64,000 nucleotides of DNA from Gaiellasilicea sp963829845 (GTDB taxonomy: Bacteria; Actinomycetota; Thermoleophilia; Gaiellales; Gaiellaceae): assembly GCA_963829845.1 (NCBI GenBank), contig CAWHKD010000022.1, positions 1 to 64,000 of the forward strand. The letters are read 5' to 3'. The notes beneath the pieces are model-generated. The model ran no database searches. It was not told the DNA's origin and saw only the letters and a program-made list of their open reading frames with translations. Within the stretch, counting starts at the first letter, position 1; each line of letters begins with the position of its first letter. A program made the position numbers and the translations under genes. This document shows positions 43,518-51,887 of the stretch, one piece after another.

Positions 43518-44551
43518 GCCGCATCTCGGTCGCCGATGCACGGGAGCTCTGGCTGCGTGCGGACGACGAGGAGCTGAAGGCACTCGCGCAGGTGGCGCGC
43601 GGACGCTTCCACGAGCCCGATCGGGCCACCTACATGGTGATGCGGATCATCAACTACACGAACGTCTGCGTCGCCCAGTGCGACTACTGCGCGTTCTACG
43701 TCCTCCCGAACCAGGAGGGCGGCTACGTCCTCTCGCGCGACGACGTGTTCGCGAAGATCGACGGGCTCCTCGACGTCGGCGGCGACCTCGTCGCCTTCAA
43801 CGGCGGCTTCAATCCGAAGCTGCCCCTCGACTACTACTGCGACCTCTTCGCGGCGGTGCGAGAGCGCTACGGCGACCGAGTCGAGTTCTACGCGCTGACG
43901 ATCGCCGAGTTCGTCTACCTCGCAGACCGAGCCGGACTCTCGCACGCGGATGCAGCGACGAGGCTCCGCGATGCCGGCGTCCACTGGGTCACGGGCGGTG
44001 GCAGCGAGATCCTGACGGAGGACTTCCGCAAGCGCCATGCGAAGTTCAAGTACACGGTGCGCGAGTACTTCGAGGCGCAGCGCGCGATCGTCGAGGCCGG
44101 GATGCGGACGACCGCAACGATGGTGATCGGCTTCGACGAGACGCTCGAGGAGCGGCTCGAGCATCTACAGCGGACGCGCGACTTTCAGGACGAGACGGGC
44201 GGCCTCTTCTCGTTCCTCTGCTGGACGTACAAGCCGTACGGGACGGCCTTCGGCGGACGCGAGATCTCGCCGCAGGAGTACTGGCGCCACATCGCGCTCT
44301 CGCGGATCTTCCTCGACAACGTGAAGCACATCCGCACCTCGGTGCTCACCCAGAACGAGGAGGCATTCCGCGCGCTCGACTACGGTGCCGACGATTTCGA
44401 CCTACCGATCGAGGACGAGGTGACGCAGAAGGCGGGCGCCACGATCGAGCTCGACCTCGATGGCCTGCTCGAGATCCCACGCCGGCTCGGCTACCGCGTC
44501 GAGTACCGGCGCGCAGAGCGGCCGGCCGCGCTCGTCCAGGCTCGGCTGTAA
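43514..44551 (+). CDS. mqnC: Cyclic dehypoxanthine futalosine synthase MqnC
   Basis: 345 residues. C52-x3-C56-x2-C59 (NYTNVCVAQCDYCAFY) is the radical-SAM site. TATMVIGFDETLEERLEHLQ, LDNVKHIRTSVLTQNEEAFR and YGADDFDLPIEDEVTQKAGA match MqnC/MqnE/CofH-type enzymes, best MqnC. It cyclises dehypoxanthinyl futalosine to cyclic DHFL on the way to menaquinone. GTG 43514 overlaps the upstream radical-SAM gene by 4 bases. Ends 1 base from a convergent gene. Reassignment to MqnE cannot be fully excluded. Confidence 0.87.
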   Translation: MSRISVADARELWLRADDEELKALAQVARGRFHEPDRATYMVMRIINYTNVCVAQCDYCAFYVLPNQEGGYVLSRDDVFAKIDGLLDVGGDLVAFNGGFNPKLPLDYYCDLFAAVRERYGDRVEFYALTIAEFVYLADRAGLSHADAATRLRDAGVHWVTGGGSEILTEDFRKRHAKFKYTVREYFEAQRAIVEAGMRTTATMVIGFDETLEERLEHLQRTRDFQDETGGLFSFLCWTYKPYGTAFGGREISPQEYWRHIALSRIFLDNVKHIRTSVLTQNEEAFRALDYGADDFDLPIEDEVTQKAGATIELDLDGLLEIPRRLGYRVEYRRAERPAALVQARL

Positions 44552-44552
44552 G

Positions 44553-45188
44553 TCACCGGCAGTCCGAGCGGCTGACTTGCTCAGCTACCGTCGCGAATAG
44601 CGCTGAGAGAGCGGGCATCGAAGTTCCGGTGCACCCGGCGCCCGTTGGGGCCTGGCAGACGAAGCCGACGCGTGGCGCCGCGCTCGCCGGTCGGAAGACC
44701 CGGACGAGCTCCAAACGCCCACCGCTGTCGGATGCGTGAAAGGCGATCGCCTCGCCGACACGCGCCAGTCGCAGCCAGGCGCTTCGCTGCGCGAGCACGG
44801 TCGAGTTGCAGTCGTCGGAGAAGGTGTCGGTGACGACCGAGACGATCGTTGGGCCGGCCGCGGTCACCTCGACAGCGAGCTTGGCCCAGTGGTCGTCGTC
44901 GTCGTAGACGAAGAGGCCGGCGGCGTCGAACATCGCGTCGCCGTCGAGGACGACCTGTGCCTGCCACGTGAAGTCGCCCGTCGGCGGCGGTCCCGCGAGC
45001 ACCGGCTCCGTGCGCACGGGGCGAGCGCTGATCGGGTCGATGAACCAGTCCGTCTGCGCAGGCGCGCTGACGCGGAGCCGGGCCGGCTCGGCATCCCACT
45101 CGGCGGGCGGGCGCAGCCACTCGAGCGCGAACGGCACTGCGTCGAAGCCGACGCTGTCGGGGTCGTCGCCGGTGAAAGGGTCATTCAC
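44553..45188 (-). CDS. DUF1349 concanavalin-like domain protein
   Basis: 211 residues, start GTG 45188 (NDPFTGDD). EWLRPPAEWDAEPARLRVSA, GDAMFDAAGLFVYDDDDHWA, KLAVEVTAAGPTIVSVVTD, GEAIAFHASDSGGRLELVRV. This is the DUF1349 (Regulation of enolase protein 1, concanavalin-A-like) fold; no signal peptide. Convergent with mqnC, divergent from the aldo/keto reductase. Function unknown. Confidence 0.82.
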   Translation of the reverse strand: MNDPFTGDDPDSVGFDAVPFALEWLRPPAEWDAEPARLRVSAPAQTDWFIDPISARPVRTEPVLAGPPPTGDFTWQAQVVLDGDAMFDAAGLFVYDDDDHWAKLAVEVTAAGPTIVSVVTDTFSDDCNSTVLAQRSAWLRLARVGEAIAFHASDSGGRLELVRVFRPASAAPRVGFVCQAPTGAGCTGTSMPALSALFATVAEQVSRSDCR

Positions 45189-45219
45189 GAGCAAATCCTA
45201 GGCCGCATAGGGTTGTGGA

Positions 45220-46242
45220 GTGGAGTACCGGACGCTCGGCGGCACTGGAGTCAAGGTGAGCCCGCTTTGCCTCGGCGCGATGATGTTCGGCACCTGGGGC
45301 AATCCCGACCACGAGGACTCGATCAGGATCATTCACCGCGCCGTCGATGCGGGGATCAACTTCGTCGACACCGCCGATGTCTACTCGCGGGGCGAGTCCG
45401 AGGAGATCGTCGGCAAGGCGCTCAAGGATCGGCGTGATCGAGTCGTGCTGGCGACGAAGGTGCACGGGTCGATGGGAGACGACGTCAACGAGCGTGGCAA
45501 CTCGCGTCGTTGGCTCGTGCGCGAGTGCGAGGCGAGCCTACGCCGGCTTGGCACGGACTGGATTGACCTGTACCAGGTCCATCGCTGGGATCCCGACACC
45601 GATCATGACGAGACGCTCGGGGCGCTCACGGATCTCGTCCGCGCTGGCAAGGTGCGCTACATCGGGTCGTCGACGTATCCGCCGAGCGCGATCGTCGCTG
45701 CGCAGTGGACCGCCGAGCGGCGCGGCCGCCAGCGGTTCGTCTGTGAGCAACCGCCCTACTCGATGCTCGTGCGCGGCGTCGAGGCCGAAGTGCTCCCCGT
45801 CTGCCAGGAGTACGGGATGGGTGTGATCCCGTGGAGCCCGCTTGCGGGTGGCTGGCTCACCGGCAAGTGGCGCAAGGGCCAGGAGGCGCCGCAAAGCACG
45901 CGCGCGGAACGGCTGCCAGGCAGGTATGACCTCTCGCTACCCGCGAACCAACGGAAACTGGAAGCCGCAGACGCGCTCGCGCAGCTCGCCGACGAGTCTG
46001 GTCTGACGCTGATAGAGATGGCGCTCGCCTTCGTGATCGGCCATCCCGCCGTGACCGCCGCGATCATCGGACCGCGCACGATGGAACAGCTCGAGAGTCA
46101 GCTCGGTGCGGCCGACGTCCAGCTCGATCCGGCGGTGTTCGACCGGATCGACGAGATCGTCCCGCCGGGCACGAATTTCAGCTACGCCGACAGCGGCTGG
46201 GTGCCGCCGGCAATCGCGGAGTCCGCGCTGCGCAGACGGTGA
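45220..46242 (+). CDS. Aldo/keto reductase
   Basis: 340 residues. MEYRTLGGTGVKVSPLCLGA start, NFVDTADVYSRGESEEIVGK (Asp and Tyr of the catalytic tetrad), VLATKVHGSMGDDV (Lys), LYQVHRWDPDTDHDETL (His), GVIPWSPLAGGWLTGKWRKG, NADPH segment VTAAIIGPRTMEQLESQLGA. Start GTG 45220. Typical of NADPH-dependent aldehyde/sugar reductases; substrate unknown. Confidence 0.95.
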   Translation: MEYRTLGGTGVKVSPLCLGAMMFGTWGNPDHEDSIRIIHRAVDAGINFVDTADVYSRGESEEIVGKALKDRRDRVVLATKVHGSMGDDVNERGNSRRWLVRECEASLRRLGTDWIDLYQVHRWDPDTDHDETLGALTDLVRAGKVRYIGSSTYPPSAIVAAQWTAERRGRQRFVCEQPPYSMLVRGVEAEVLPVCQEYGMGVIPWSPLAGGWLTGKWRKGQEAPQSTRAERLPGRYDLSLPANQRKLEAADALAQLADESGLTLIEMALAFVIGHPAVTAAIIGPRTMEQLESQLGAADVQLDPAVFDRIDEIVPPGTNFSYADSGWVPPAIAESALRRR

Positions 46243-46633
46243 CGGCCGATCACGGCGCTCCAGGCGTTTTTGCGGCGGCGCACGGTGTCGCCGACCCGCG
46301 GGCGTCCAGGGGCGGCGACGGCGCCGTAGACACCGAAGTCATCGGAGCGCTCGACACCGGCTTCCTCGCTCGGGCTTGGAGCGCATTAATGACTTCGATC
46401 CCGACGAGGCGGCCCTCTTAGTCCAAGTCGAGGGCAATCGTCCCTTGCACATATGGCTCGTCGACGACGTGCTGGTGAGCCGCCCCGCCTCGCTCCACAT
46501 CTCGCAGGTGGACGACGCCAGGCGCCTGCGCTCGTCCGGCGTTTGCCGTTCTCCCAGGGGGCACGCTCGTGCGCCACTAGCGAGCCGATCGTCTGCTTGT
46601 AGCGGCCGGCACGTGCCGCGTAGTCTTGGCGGC
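46243..46633. other. 391-base region without a recognisable gene
   Basis: Frames here are short or arginine-rich shadows with no similarity I recognise. The only structured site is the 12-bp perfect palindrome CGGCACGTGCCG at 46607-46618, 15 bases before the cyclase start. The rest looks like non-coding spacer, possibly decayed sequence. Confidence 0.5.
46607..46618. promoter_or_regulatory. 12-bp perfect palindrome upstream of the nucleotidyl cyclase
   Basis: CGGCACGTGCCG is fully self-complementary and ends 15 bases before the ATG at 46634. Its position suits an operator for a dimeric repressor. No regulator is encoded next to it. Confidence 0.4.
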
Positions 46634-47869
46634 ATGGCGACGCTGCCGGAAGGCACGGTCACGTTGCTCTTCACCGACATCGAAGGCTCCACGCGTTTGC
46701 TCCAAGAGCTCGGGGAGGGCTACGAGCAGGTCCTTGCCGACCACGGCCGGCTGATGCGTAGATCCGTCGAGGAGAGCGGCGGCGTTGTGGTGGACACGCA
46801 GGGAGATGCCTTCTTCGTTGCGTTCGCCCGTGCACGCGATGCGGTCGTCGCCGCCGTGGAGGCGCAGCGTGCGCTCCACGCGCACGACTGGCCGGCGCCG
46901 AGCAAGCTGCTAGTGCGGATGGGAGTACACACGGGAGAGCCGACTCGTGTCGACGAGGGTCTCGTCGGATTGGATGTTCACCGCGGGGCGCGTATCTGCG
47001 CTGCAGCCCACGGAGGGCAGATACTTCTCTCGTCGACGACGCGCGAGATCGTACAAGGCCACCTGCCACCTGGGGTAGCTCTGGTCGATCTCGGGCGGCA
47101 TCGCCTCAAGGACCTCGATCGTTTCGAAAGCATCGTCCAGGTCGTCGTCGAGGGCGTACCGCCGGTGCTGACGCCCTTGAAGCGGATCGACGTTCAACCT
47201 GCGGAAGCGACGCCGTTCGCAGGTCAGGAGGAACGGCTGGCCGAGGCTGCCCCGTCAGCTGTCGCAGACGTGCGACGGGAGCGAGTTGCGTCACGTACTC
47301 GATTCGGTGCCGTCGCTAGGGCAACGGCATTGGACTGGAGGCGTTTTGTACCGGTAGGACACGGCCGCCTCGCCAACCGCCTCGCAGGACTCGGCATGAG
47401 CATCCACAGCACCGCCCGTATCGCGCCAGGGGAGGATCTCCAAGCAGAGCTCCGCGGTCTGGGGCGCGCGTTGGTACTCTCGGCGCGAGACGCAAGGCAT
47501 GCCGACGGCTTGCTCCGCCGGGAGAACAGAAGCAGTCTGCAACGGCGGCTGAAGGAGTATCGCGAGCATGGGCAGCACCTACAGGCAGCGGACTCGGTTG
47601 CGTTGGAGATCACCGCGCTCGGCGCGTTGGCTGAGACGCGCGAAGAGTTCGAACTGCAGGCCCTGAAGGTCGAAGCCGCAGTGCGCTCGGTGCGGGCACA
47701 GGTGTTCGAGGCTCGGCTCGACGCCGCGAAGATCGACGAGCTCGTCCAGGAGCTACGGCCTCTGCGAGAGGCGTTGGAGTTTCTCGGAGCGAGACTTCGC
47801 GACGCGTATCAATGCGGCGTGCGAGCCGTGAAAGCGGCGCCGTCGCCAGTGGGTCACCGGCGCCGGTAG
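46634..47869 (+). CDS. Class III adenylate/guanylate cyclase domain protein
   Basis: 411 residues. The cyclase domain occupies residues 1-170: LLFTDIEGSTRLL (metal Asp15), DTQGDAFFVAFARARDAV (second metal Asp58), RMGVHTGEPTRVDEGLVGLD, VHRGARICAAAHGGQILLSS, LGRHRLKDLDR. The transition-state Asn of canonical cyclases is His116, with Arg120 retained (V-H-R-G-A-R). This variant is frequent in actinobacterial class III proteins. Residues 200-411 have no known domain; the tail (about 330-400) is charged and helical, perhaps a coiled coil. Product identity and activity are uncertain. Confidence 0.85.
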   Translation: MATLPEGTVTLLFTDIEGSTRLLQELGEGYEQVLADHGRLMRRSVEESGGVVVDTQGDAFFVAFARARDAVVAAVEAQRALHAHDWPAPSKLLVRMGVHTGEPTRVDEGLVGLDVHRGARICAAAHGGQILLSSTTREIVQGHLPPGVALVDLGRHRLKDLDRFESIVQVVVEGVPPVLTPLKRIDVQPAEATPFAGQEERLAEAAPSAVADVRRERVASRTRFGAVARATALDWRRFVPVGHGRLANRLAGLGMSIHSTARIAPGEDLQAELRGLGRALVLSARDARHADGLLRRENRSSLQRRLKEYREHGQHLQAADSVALEITALGALAETREEFELQALKVEAAVRSVRAQVFEARLDAAKIDELVQELRPLREALEFLGARLRDAYQCGVRAVKAAPSPVGHRRR

Positions 47870-47887
47870 TCCGCAGCAGTCAGGCTG

Positions 47888-48359
47888 TCACGCCGGCTCG
47901 ATCGGGATCTCGAAGCGAGCGATGATGCCGGGGTCACCGCCTCTCGCGAGTAGCTCGGGATCGGGATCGCGAGTCGCCACCCATGCATATCCGTCTTCTG
48001 GGTAGGCGACGACGTCCGGGAAGCTCCCGGCGCTGATCGCGAGGATCTGAGCTGGTTCTTCGGTCGGATTGCTGAACGCGTGGAGTCCGGCACGGCCCTC
48101 GGGGCAGAAGACGAAGTCGCCCGGAGCCATCTCCTCTTTGCCGTGTTGGTTCCGGAAGACGGGACGACCGCTCAGGACGAAGAACATCTCTTCGGCTCCG
48201 AAGTGCATATGCATCCGCAGCGTCAGGCGCGTTGGGGGCCAGTTGGTACAGCGTTGCTCCCATCCTGGCGTCGTCCGGCCGCCAGAAGATTCGATGCCGA
48301 GTCCCGGCTTCTTCGTCGCCTCCGTCCCATGCGTCGGAGAACAGGTTCTGGCGAATCAT
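47888..48359 (-). CDS. Cupin-domain protein, frameshifted
   Basis: ATG 48359 has GGAGG 8 bases upstream and begins MIRQNLFSDAWDGGDEEAGT, then GATLYQLAPNA. After an indel near 48226 the cupin core follows in another frame: LRMHMHFGAEEMFFVLSGRP, APGDFVFCPEGRAGLHAFSN, VVAYPEDGYAWVATRDPDPE. H-M-H-F-G-x-E-E and the later His form a full metal site. About 157 residues after correction. Divergent from another cupin gene at 48600. Confidence 0.75.
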
Positions 48360-48599
48360 TCCGTGTACCTCCAAGTCGTAGCGGTGGCACGCAGCGTCCG
48401 AGGCCGCCTCGAAAGCAGCCTCGGCGCCTGCGCCAATCACGCGCGGCGGTCGCCGCGTCGGACCGCTATCTCGTCGCCGGATCCACGGCGGGATCGTACC
48501 GTTCGCCGACGCAGATGCGAGCGATCGGGTCGAGCCCATTTCGCTCGGTTGCGTCGTGCCACGAGCGAGCCGACATGTCCTAGACTTCGCGGACGCAGA

Positions 48600-49082
48600 A
48601 TGGACGGGTTTACCGAAATGAAGATTTTCAACCTCAACAGCGACGAGTGGGACGGGACGAGGGATCGCGAGGGCTGGCGCGTCAGGGGCGCGCTTGTCGG
48701 CCAACGCATCGGCGGTGAGCTAATAGGCGCGACCATGTCCGAGGTCGAGCCCGGCGACAGGCTCTGGCCCTACCACACGCACTACCTGAACGAGGAATGG
48801 GTGATCGTGCTCCGCGGCGAGCCGACGCTGCGCACGCCCGAAGGTGAGCAGGTGTTGAAGGAGGGCGACGTCGCCTGCTTTCCGCGAGGCAAGGACGGTG
48901 CGCATCAGATCATCAACCGAACAGACTCGCCTATTCGCGTACTCATGCTCTCCTCGATGATCCGCGGCGAGATCATCGAGTACCTCGACACAGGCAAGGT
49001 TCTCGCCAAGGGCGTCGAGGACGAAGACATCATGTTCGCGAGGCCCGGACCCGACGTCGAGTATTGGGAAGGCGAGGAATAG
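48600..49082 (+). CDS. Cupin-domain protein
   Basis: 160 residues from ATG 48600 (or ATG 48618, MKIFNLNSDEWD): LWPYHTHYLNEEWVIVLRGE, GDVACFPRGKDGAHQIINRT, IIEYLDTGKVLAKGVEDEDI, PGPDVEYWEGEE. Complete His-x-His/Glu/His cupin metal site. The C-terminal pattern belongs to a common family of uncharacterised cupins. It shares a divergent region with the cupin gene at 47888-48359. Confidence 0.88.
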   Translation: MDGFTEMKIFNLNSDEWDGTRDREGWRVRGALVGQRIGGELIGATMSEVEPGDRLWPYHTHYLNEEWVIVLRGEPTLRTPEGEQVLKEGDVACFPRGKDGAHQIINRTDSPIRVLMLSSMIRGEIIEYLDTGKVLAKGVEDEDIMFARPGPDVEYWEGEE

Positions 49083-49207
49083 CTCCGCGCGACCGGAACC
49101 GGTGACGGAGCTTCGCAAGGCCATCAGCGCAGGGCGGGCACACCTCGAAATACAACAACCGGACGCAACCCCGTAGCACAGCCGCGAGGGCTTTACCCGA
49201 CCGTCCC

Positions 49208-49224
49208 TCGCCTGCGCCAGCGTT
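49208..49224. repeat. Copy 1 of a 15-17 bp dispersed repeat (one mismatch)
   Basis: CGCCTGCGCCAGCGTTC, followed 10 bases later by CCTGAG. The same word with G for C occurs at 51070-51086 and, for 15 bases, at 51854-51868. It lies in the 192-base spacer after the cupin gene, where no gene is visible. Part of a small repeat family, possibly the ends of a mobile element. Confidence 0.45.
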
Positions 49225-49274
49225 CACGAATGACGCCTGAGTCCCGTCGAGACACTGATGGCTCGGACGGCGTC

Positions 49275-49793
49275 TCAGTCCGGCTCGTCGCGGGTCTGCC
49301 TGTAGCGCTCGAAGATCACGCGCGAGCCGAACGTTCTGGTTTCGACCAGGTCGAGCGGGACCACCTCGGTAACCGGCGGTAGGAACGGCGTGCCTCCACC
49401 GACGACGATCGGAACGCGGAACATGCGCAGCTCGCCGATGAGGCCGAGCTCGATCGCTGCCGCAGCCAGGCCGGCTCCGCCGATCGAGACGTCCTTGTCC
49501 GTCGCGGCAAGCGCCTCAGCGACCTCCTCGGCCACCGACCCTTCGGCAAGCCGGGCATTACCTTGGACGCTGTCAAGCGTGCGGCTGAAGACGACCTTCG
49601 GGATAGCGCACCAGACGTCGGCGAACACGTCCCAGAGCTCGTTGTCGCGCATCGAAGGATCCGTCTCCCACGGAAGCATGGTCTCGTACAGCCTGCGGCC
49701 CAACAGATAGCCGCCGAGCTCGCGTACCTGCGAGATGTGGAACCGGAACAACTCCTCGCTGGGGGACCGTCCACCCAAACGCGCCCTCAAAAA
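49275..49793 (-). pseudogene. DHFR/RibD-like reductase, N-terminally truncated and frameshifted
   Basis: FRFHISQVRELGGYLLGRRL, AIPKVVFSRTLDSVQGNARL, DKDVSIGGAGLAAAAIELGL, FRVPIVVGGGTPFLPPVTEV match the bacterial DHFR-like family. The normal N-terminus with SLDG is lacking. Upstream, in another frame, GAFGWTVP continues the homology if one base of GGGGG (49761-49765) is removed. Beyond 49793 homology stops abruptly at TGTCCCC. The first 15-20 residues have apparently been replaced by insertion-sequence-like DNA. Confidence 0.7.
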
Positions 49794-49961
49794 TGTCCCC
49801 TGAAGAAGTGAGGCTGGATCTTGCCGTGGCGATGAGTTCTCGGTGGTTTGTCAGTCTCTACGGCGATAAGGCCGGAGCGGCAGTCGGACAAGGAGTCATG
49901 AGATGACCGGAATGGATGCTGTGGAGAAGCAAGTAAAGGCGTTCGTGTCGGTCGGTACACA
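49794..49961 (+). mobile_element. Possible insertion-sequence left-end remnant with transposase leader
   Basis: The segment begins TGTCCCCTGA exactly where the reductase homology ends. It contains a well-signalled start (AAGGAG, 8 bases, ATG 49903) for a 20-codon frame, MTGMDAVEKQVKAFVSVGTQ, closed at 49965. The leader MTGMDA resembles the N-terminus of actinobacterial DDE transposases. No catalytic domain follows. A second TGTCCCCTGA is at 51092-51101. The identification rests on end sequence, leader peptide and gene disruption only. Confidence 0.35.
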
Positions 49962-50585
49962 ATGAACGTCCCCGCCTCGATCACCATCACGCCGGTCTTC
50001 GTTGCCGACCTCTCCGTCGAGGGCGAGCGGATGCCGGTCTACGTGCACGTCATCGACCATCCCGATGCGCGCGTGCTGGTCGACACCGGCATGACGGAGC
50101 TGCACCCGGCGATGGCCGACATGGATCCCCGCCTCCAGCCGCTGAGCGAGCAGGACTTCGATCTCGCCGGCATTGACATCGTCGTCAACACACACCTGCA
50201 CGCCGACCACTGCGGCGGCAACCACCTCTTCGCCGGCAAGCCGATCTATGTCCAGCGTCGGGAGCTCGACGACGCGCGCAGCGAGGACGACTACACCATT
50301 CGCGAGTGGGTCGAGGCGCCCGGCGTACAGTACGTGCCGGTCGACGGCGAGCACGAGCTGCTGCCCGGGCTCCGACTCGTCCCGGCGCCGGGCCACACAC
50401 CCGGCATGCAGATGGTCGTCGTCGAGACCGGCGGGCGCCCGGTCATCGTCGGCGGCGACGTGGCGGTGTGGTTCGGCGAGTTCGACGAGCCGCCCACCGA
50501 AGGCCGGCAGCGTGTCCTTGCCCTCGACCCCGAGCTGGTCTGGCTCGCGCACGAGCGCGAGCCGTGGCGACCCCGCAGCGTCTAA
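49962..50585 (+). CDS. Metallo-beta-lactamase-fold lactonase (N-acyl homoserine lactonase-like)
   Basis: 207 residues. NTHLHADHCGGNHLFAG gives the HxHxDH site, PAPGHTPGMQMVVVETGG the second-site histidine, PVIVGGDVAVWFG the bridging Asp and LAHEREPW the last histidine. YVHVIDHPDARVLVDTGM is the typical start of AttM/AiiA-type lactonases. It is somewhat shorter than usual at the N-terminus (ATG 49962), and this start lies inside the insertion-sequence-like remnant, so the original 5' end may be lost. Quorum-quenching or lactone catabolism is a family-level inference. Confidence 0.86.
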   Translation: MNVPASITITPVFVADLSVEGERMPVYVHVIDHPDARVLVDTGMTELHPAMADMDPRLQPLSEQDFDLAGIDIVVNTHLHADHCGGNHLFAGKPIYVQRRELDDARSEDDYTIREWVEAPGVQYVPVDGEHELLPGLRLVPAPGHTPGMQMVVVETGGRPVIVGGDVAVWFGEFDEPPTEGRQRVLALDPELVWLAHEREPWRPRSV

Positions 50586-50663
50586 GGCATCACGCCGGCC
50601 CCCGGGCCACGAGTCGATCGTCACGTTGACCATTCCCCGAAGATCGCGCTCTAAGATGAAGGC

Positions 50664-51065
50664 GTGTCGCTGCCCGTGACGCTTCCCCTCATCGACCACT
50701 TGGCCCTGCGAGTACGTGACGTGAGGCGCAGCCGCACCTTCTACGAGCGTGCCCTCGAGCCGTTCGGAGTGAAGGTAGTGGAGAGCTCGCAGGGGCCTGG
50801 GTTCGCCATCGAGGGCGGTGGAGATTTCTGGATCGGGGAAGGGGAGCCCCCGGCCGCTCCCGTTCATCTGGCCTTCGCCGCAGCCGACCGAGCTACCGTT
50901 GACAGGTTCCACCGCGCCGCTGTCGAAGCCGGCGGCCGCGACAACGGCGCGCCGGGTCTTCGCCCGCATTACCACGCCGCGTATTACGCAGCGTTCGTCA
51001 TTGACCCGGACGGGAACAACGTCGAAGCAGTCTTCCACGGGGACCGCTCGCTGCCAGCCGCGTGA
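50664..51065 (+). CDS. VOC family protein
   Basis: 133 residues, GTG 50664: IDHLALRVRDVRRSRTFYER, APVHLAFAAADRATVDRFHR, YYAAFVIDPDGNNVEAVFHG. The histidines of LIDHLAL and PVHLAF and the Glu of NNVEAVFHG form a complete VOC metal site. It follows the lactonase gene by 78 bases. It lies between two TGTCCCCTGA copies, so it could have been carried with the lactonase gene. Confidence 0.9.
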   Translation: MSLPVTLPLIDHLALRVRDVRRSRTFYERALEPFGVKVVESSQGPGFAIEGGGDFWIGEGEPPAAPVHLAFAAADRATVDRFHRAAVEAGGRDNGAPGLRPHYHAAYYAAFVIDPDGNNVEAVFHGDRSLPAA

Positions 51066-51069
51066 CGCG

Positions 51070-51101
51070 CGCCTGGGCCAGCGTTCGGGAGTGTCCCCTG
51101 A
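51070..51101. repeat. Copy 2 of dispersed repeat plus TGTCCCCTGA
   Basis: CGCCTGGGCCAGCGTTC at 51070-51086 followed by TGTCCCCTGA at 51092-51101. The whole 32-base block aligns with 49208-49239 (about four of five bases identical). TGTCCCCTGA also starts the 49794 segment. It begins 5 bases after the VOC stop. Confidence 0.45.
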
Positions 51102-51180
51102 GCGGCGTAGCCGGCCCGAGCCTCGCGCGCTGCTAGGTCAGCGGGCCGCGCTTTTCGTACGATGACGGTGGAGATGCCAC

Positions 51181-51774
51181 GTGGCGACGTCTGATCCGAT
51201 CGCCGAGATCATCGGGGACTATCGAGCCTTCGCGGCGATGCAGCGCGACCGTCTTTCTGCCCGCGGCATCGACATCGCACCTTACGCACTCAGCCACCTC
51301 GCCGTCCGCGTCGCCGATTGGGATCTGTACGTCCACCAGCGGACGCTTCTCGAGCGCCATGCGCGGGCGAACACCGAGAATCTCTGGAACGGGCGTCCGA
51401 TCTCCCTGATCGTGCTCGCCGAGCCGCTCGATGTCCTCGACGGGACTCCGGTCTCGCTCATCGAGCTCATCCCGCCCGTTCACCAGCGTGTCTACCGGAT
51501 GGGCCTCGAGCACCTCGGCGTCGTCGTCGGTGAGGACATCGACGACTTCTCGCGAGTGCATCGAGCCGCGCTGACCGGCCAGCAGTTCCAGAGTGACAGC
51601 GTCGAGCCGGTCTACGTCCTCTTCGAGGACTTCACCCACGTGAAGTTCTACCGGCGCTCCTTGTACGACGGCGTCATCCTCGAGGGAGCGCGCTTCGACG
51701 GCTTCAGCCACGTCGACGACTGGGTGCCGCAGCGGCTGGTCACCGCCACGGGCCCGAACCCGCTGCCGCGGTGA
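51181..51774 (+). CDS. YecM-like VOC-fold protein
   Basis: 197 residues, GTG 51181: GIDIAPYALSHLAVRVADWD, RANTENLWNGRPISLIVLAE, PVSLIELIPPVHQRVYRMGL, HLGVVVGEDIDDFSRVHRAA, FTHVKFYRRSLYDGVILEGA. NGRPISLIxLxEPL plus a HLxV module and a terminal VKFY strand match the YecM family, a VOC relative of unknown role. It is the sixth VOC-type protein of the window. Confidence 0.78.
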   Translation: MATSDPIAEIIGDYRAFAAMQRDRLSARGIDIAPYALSHLAVRVADWDLYVHQRTLLERHARANTENLWNGRPISLIVLAEPLDVLDGTPVSLIELIPPVHQRVYRMGLEHLGVVVGEDIDDFSRVHRAALTGQQFQSDSVEPVYVLFEDFTHVKFYRRSLYDGVILEGARFDGFSHVDDWVPQRLVTATGPNPLPR

Positions 51775-51853
51775 CCGAAGCTGGCAGCCGTTGCGGGAGC
51801 TCCTCGATCGGGCAGCGCTCCTAAACGAGCCGATTGCCGGAGCTAAGCGCGCA

Positions 51854-51868
51854 CGCCTGGGCCAGCGT
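51854..51868. repeat. Copy 3 of dispersed repeat
   Basis: CGCCTGGGCCAGCGT at 51854-51868, identical over 15 bases to the copy at 51070. It lies in the short spacer between the YecM-like gene and the mqnA stop. Confidence 0.4.
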
Positions 51869-51887
51869 GCTCTCGCCCGACGCGGCC

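Noticed and set aside
49962..50585. Calling the lactonase a quorum-quenching enzyme outright
   Set aside because: The metallo-beta-lactamase motifs support the fold and lactonase subfamily only; acyl-homoserine lactone specificity cannot be read from sequence.
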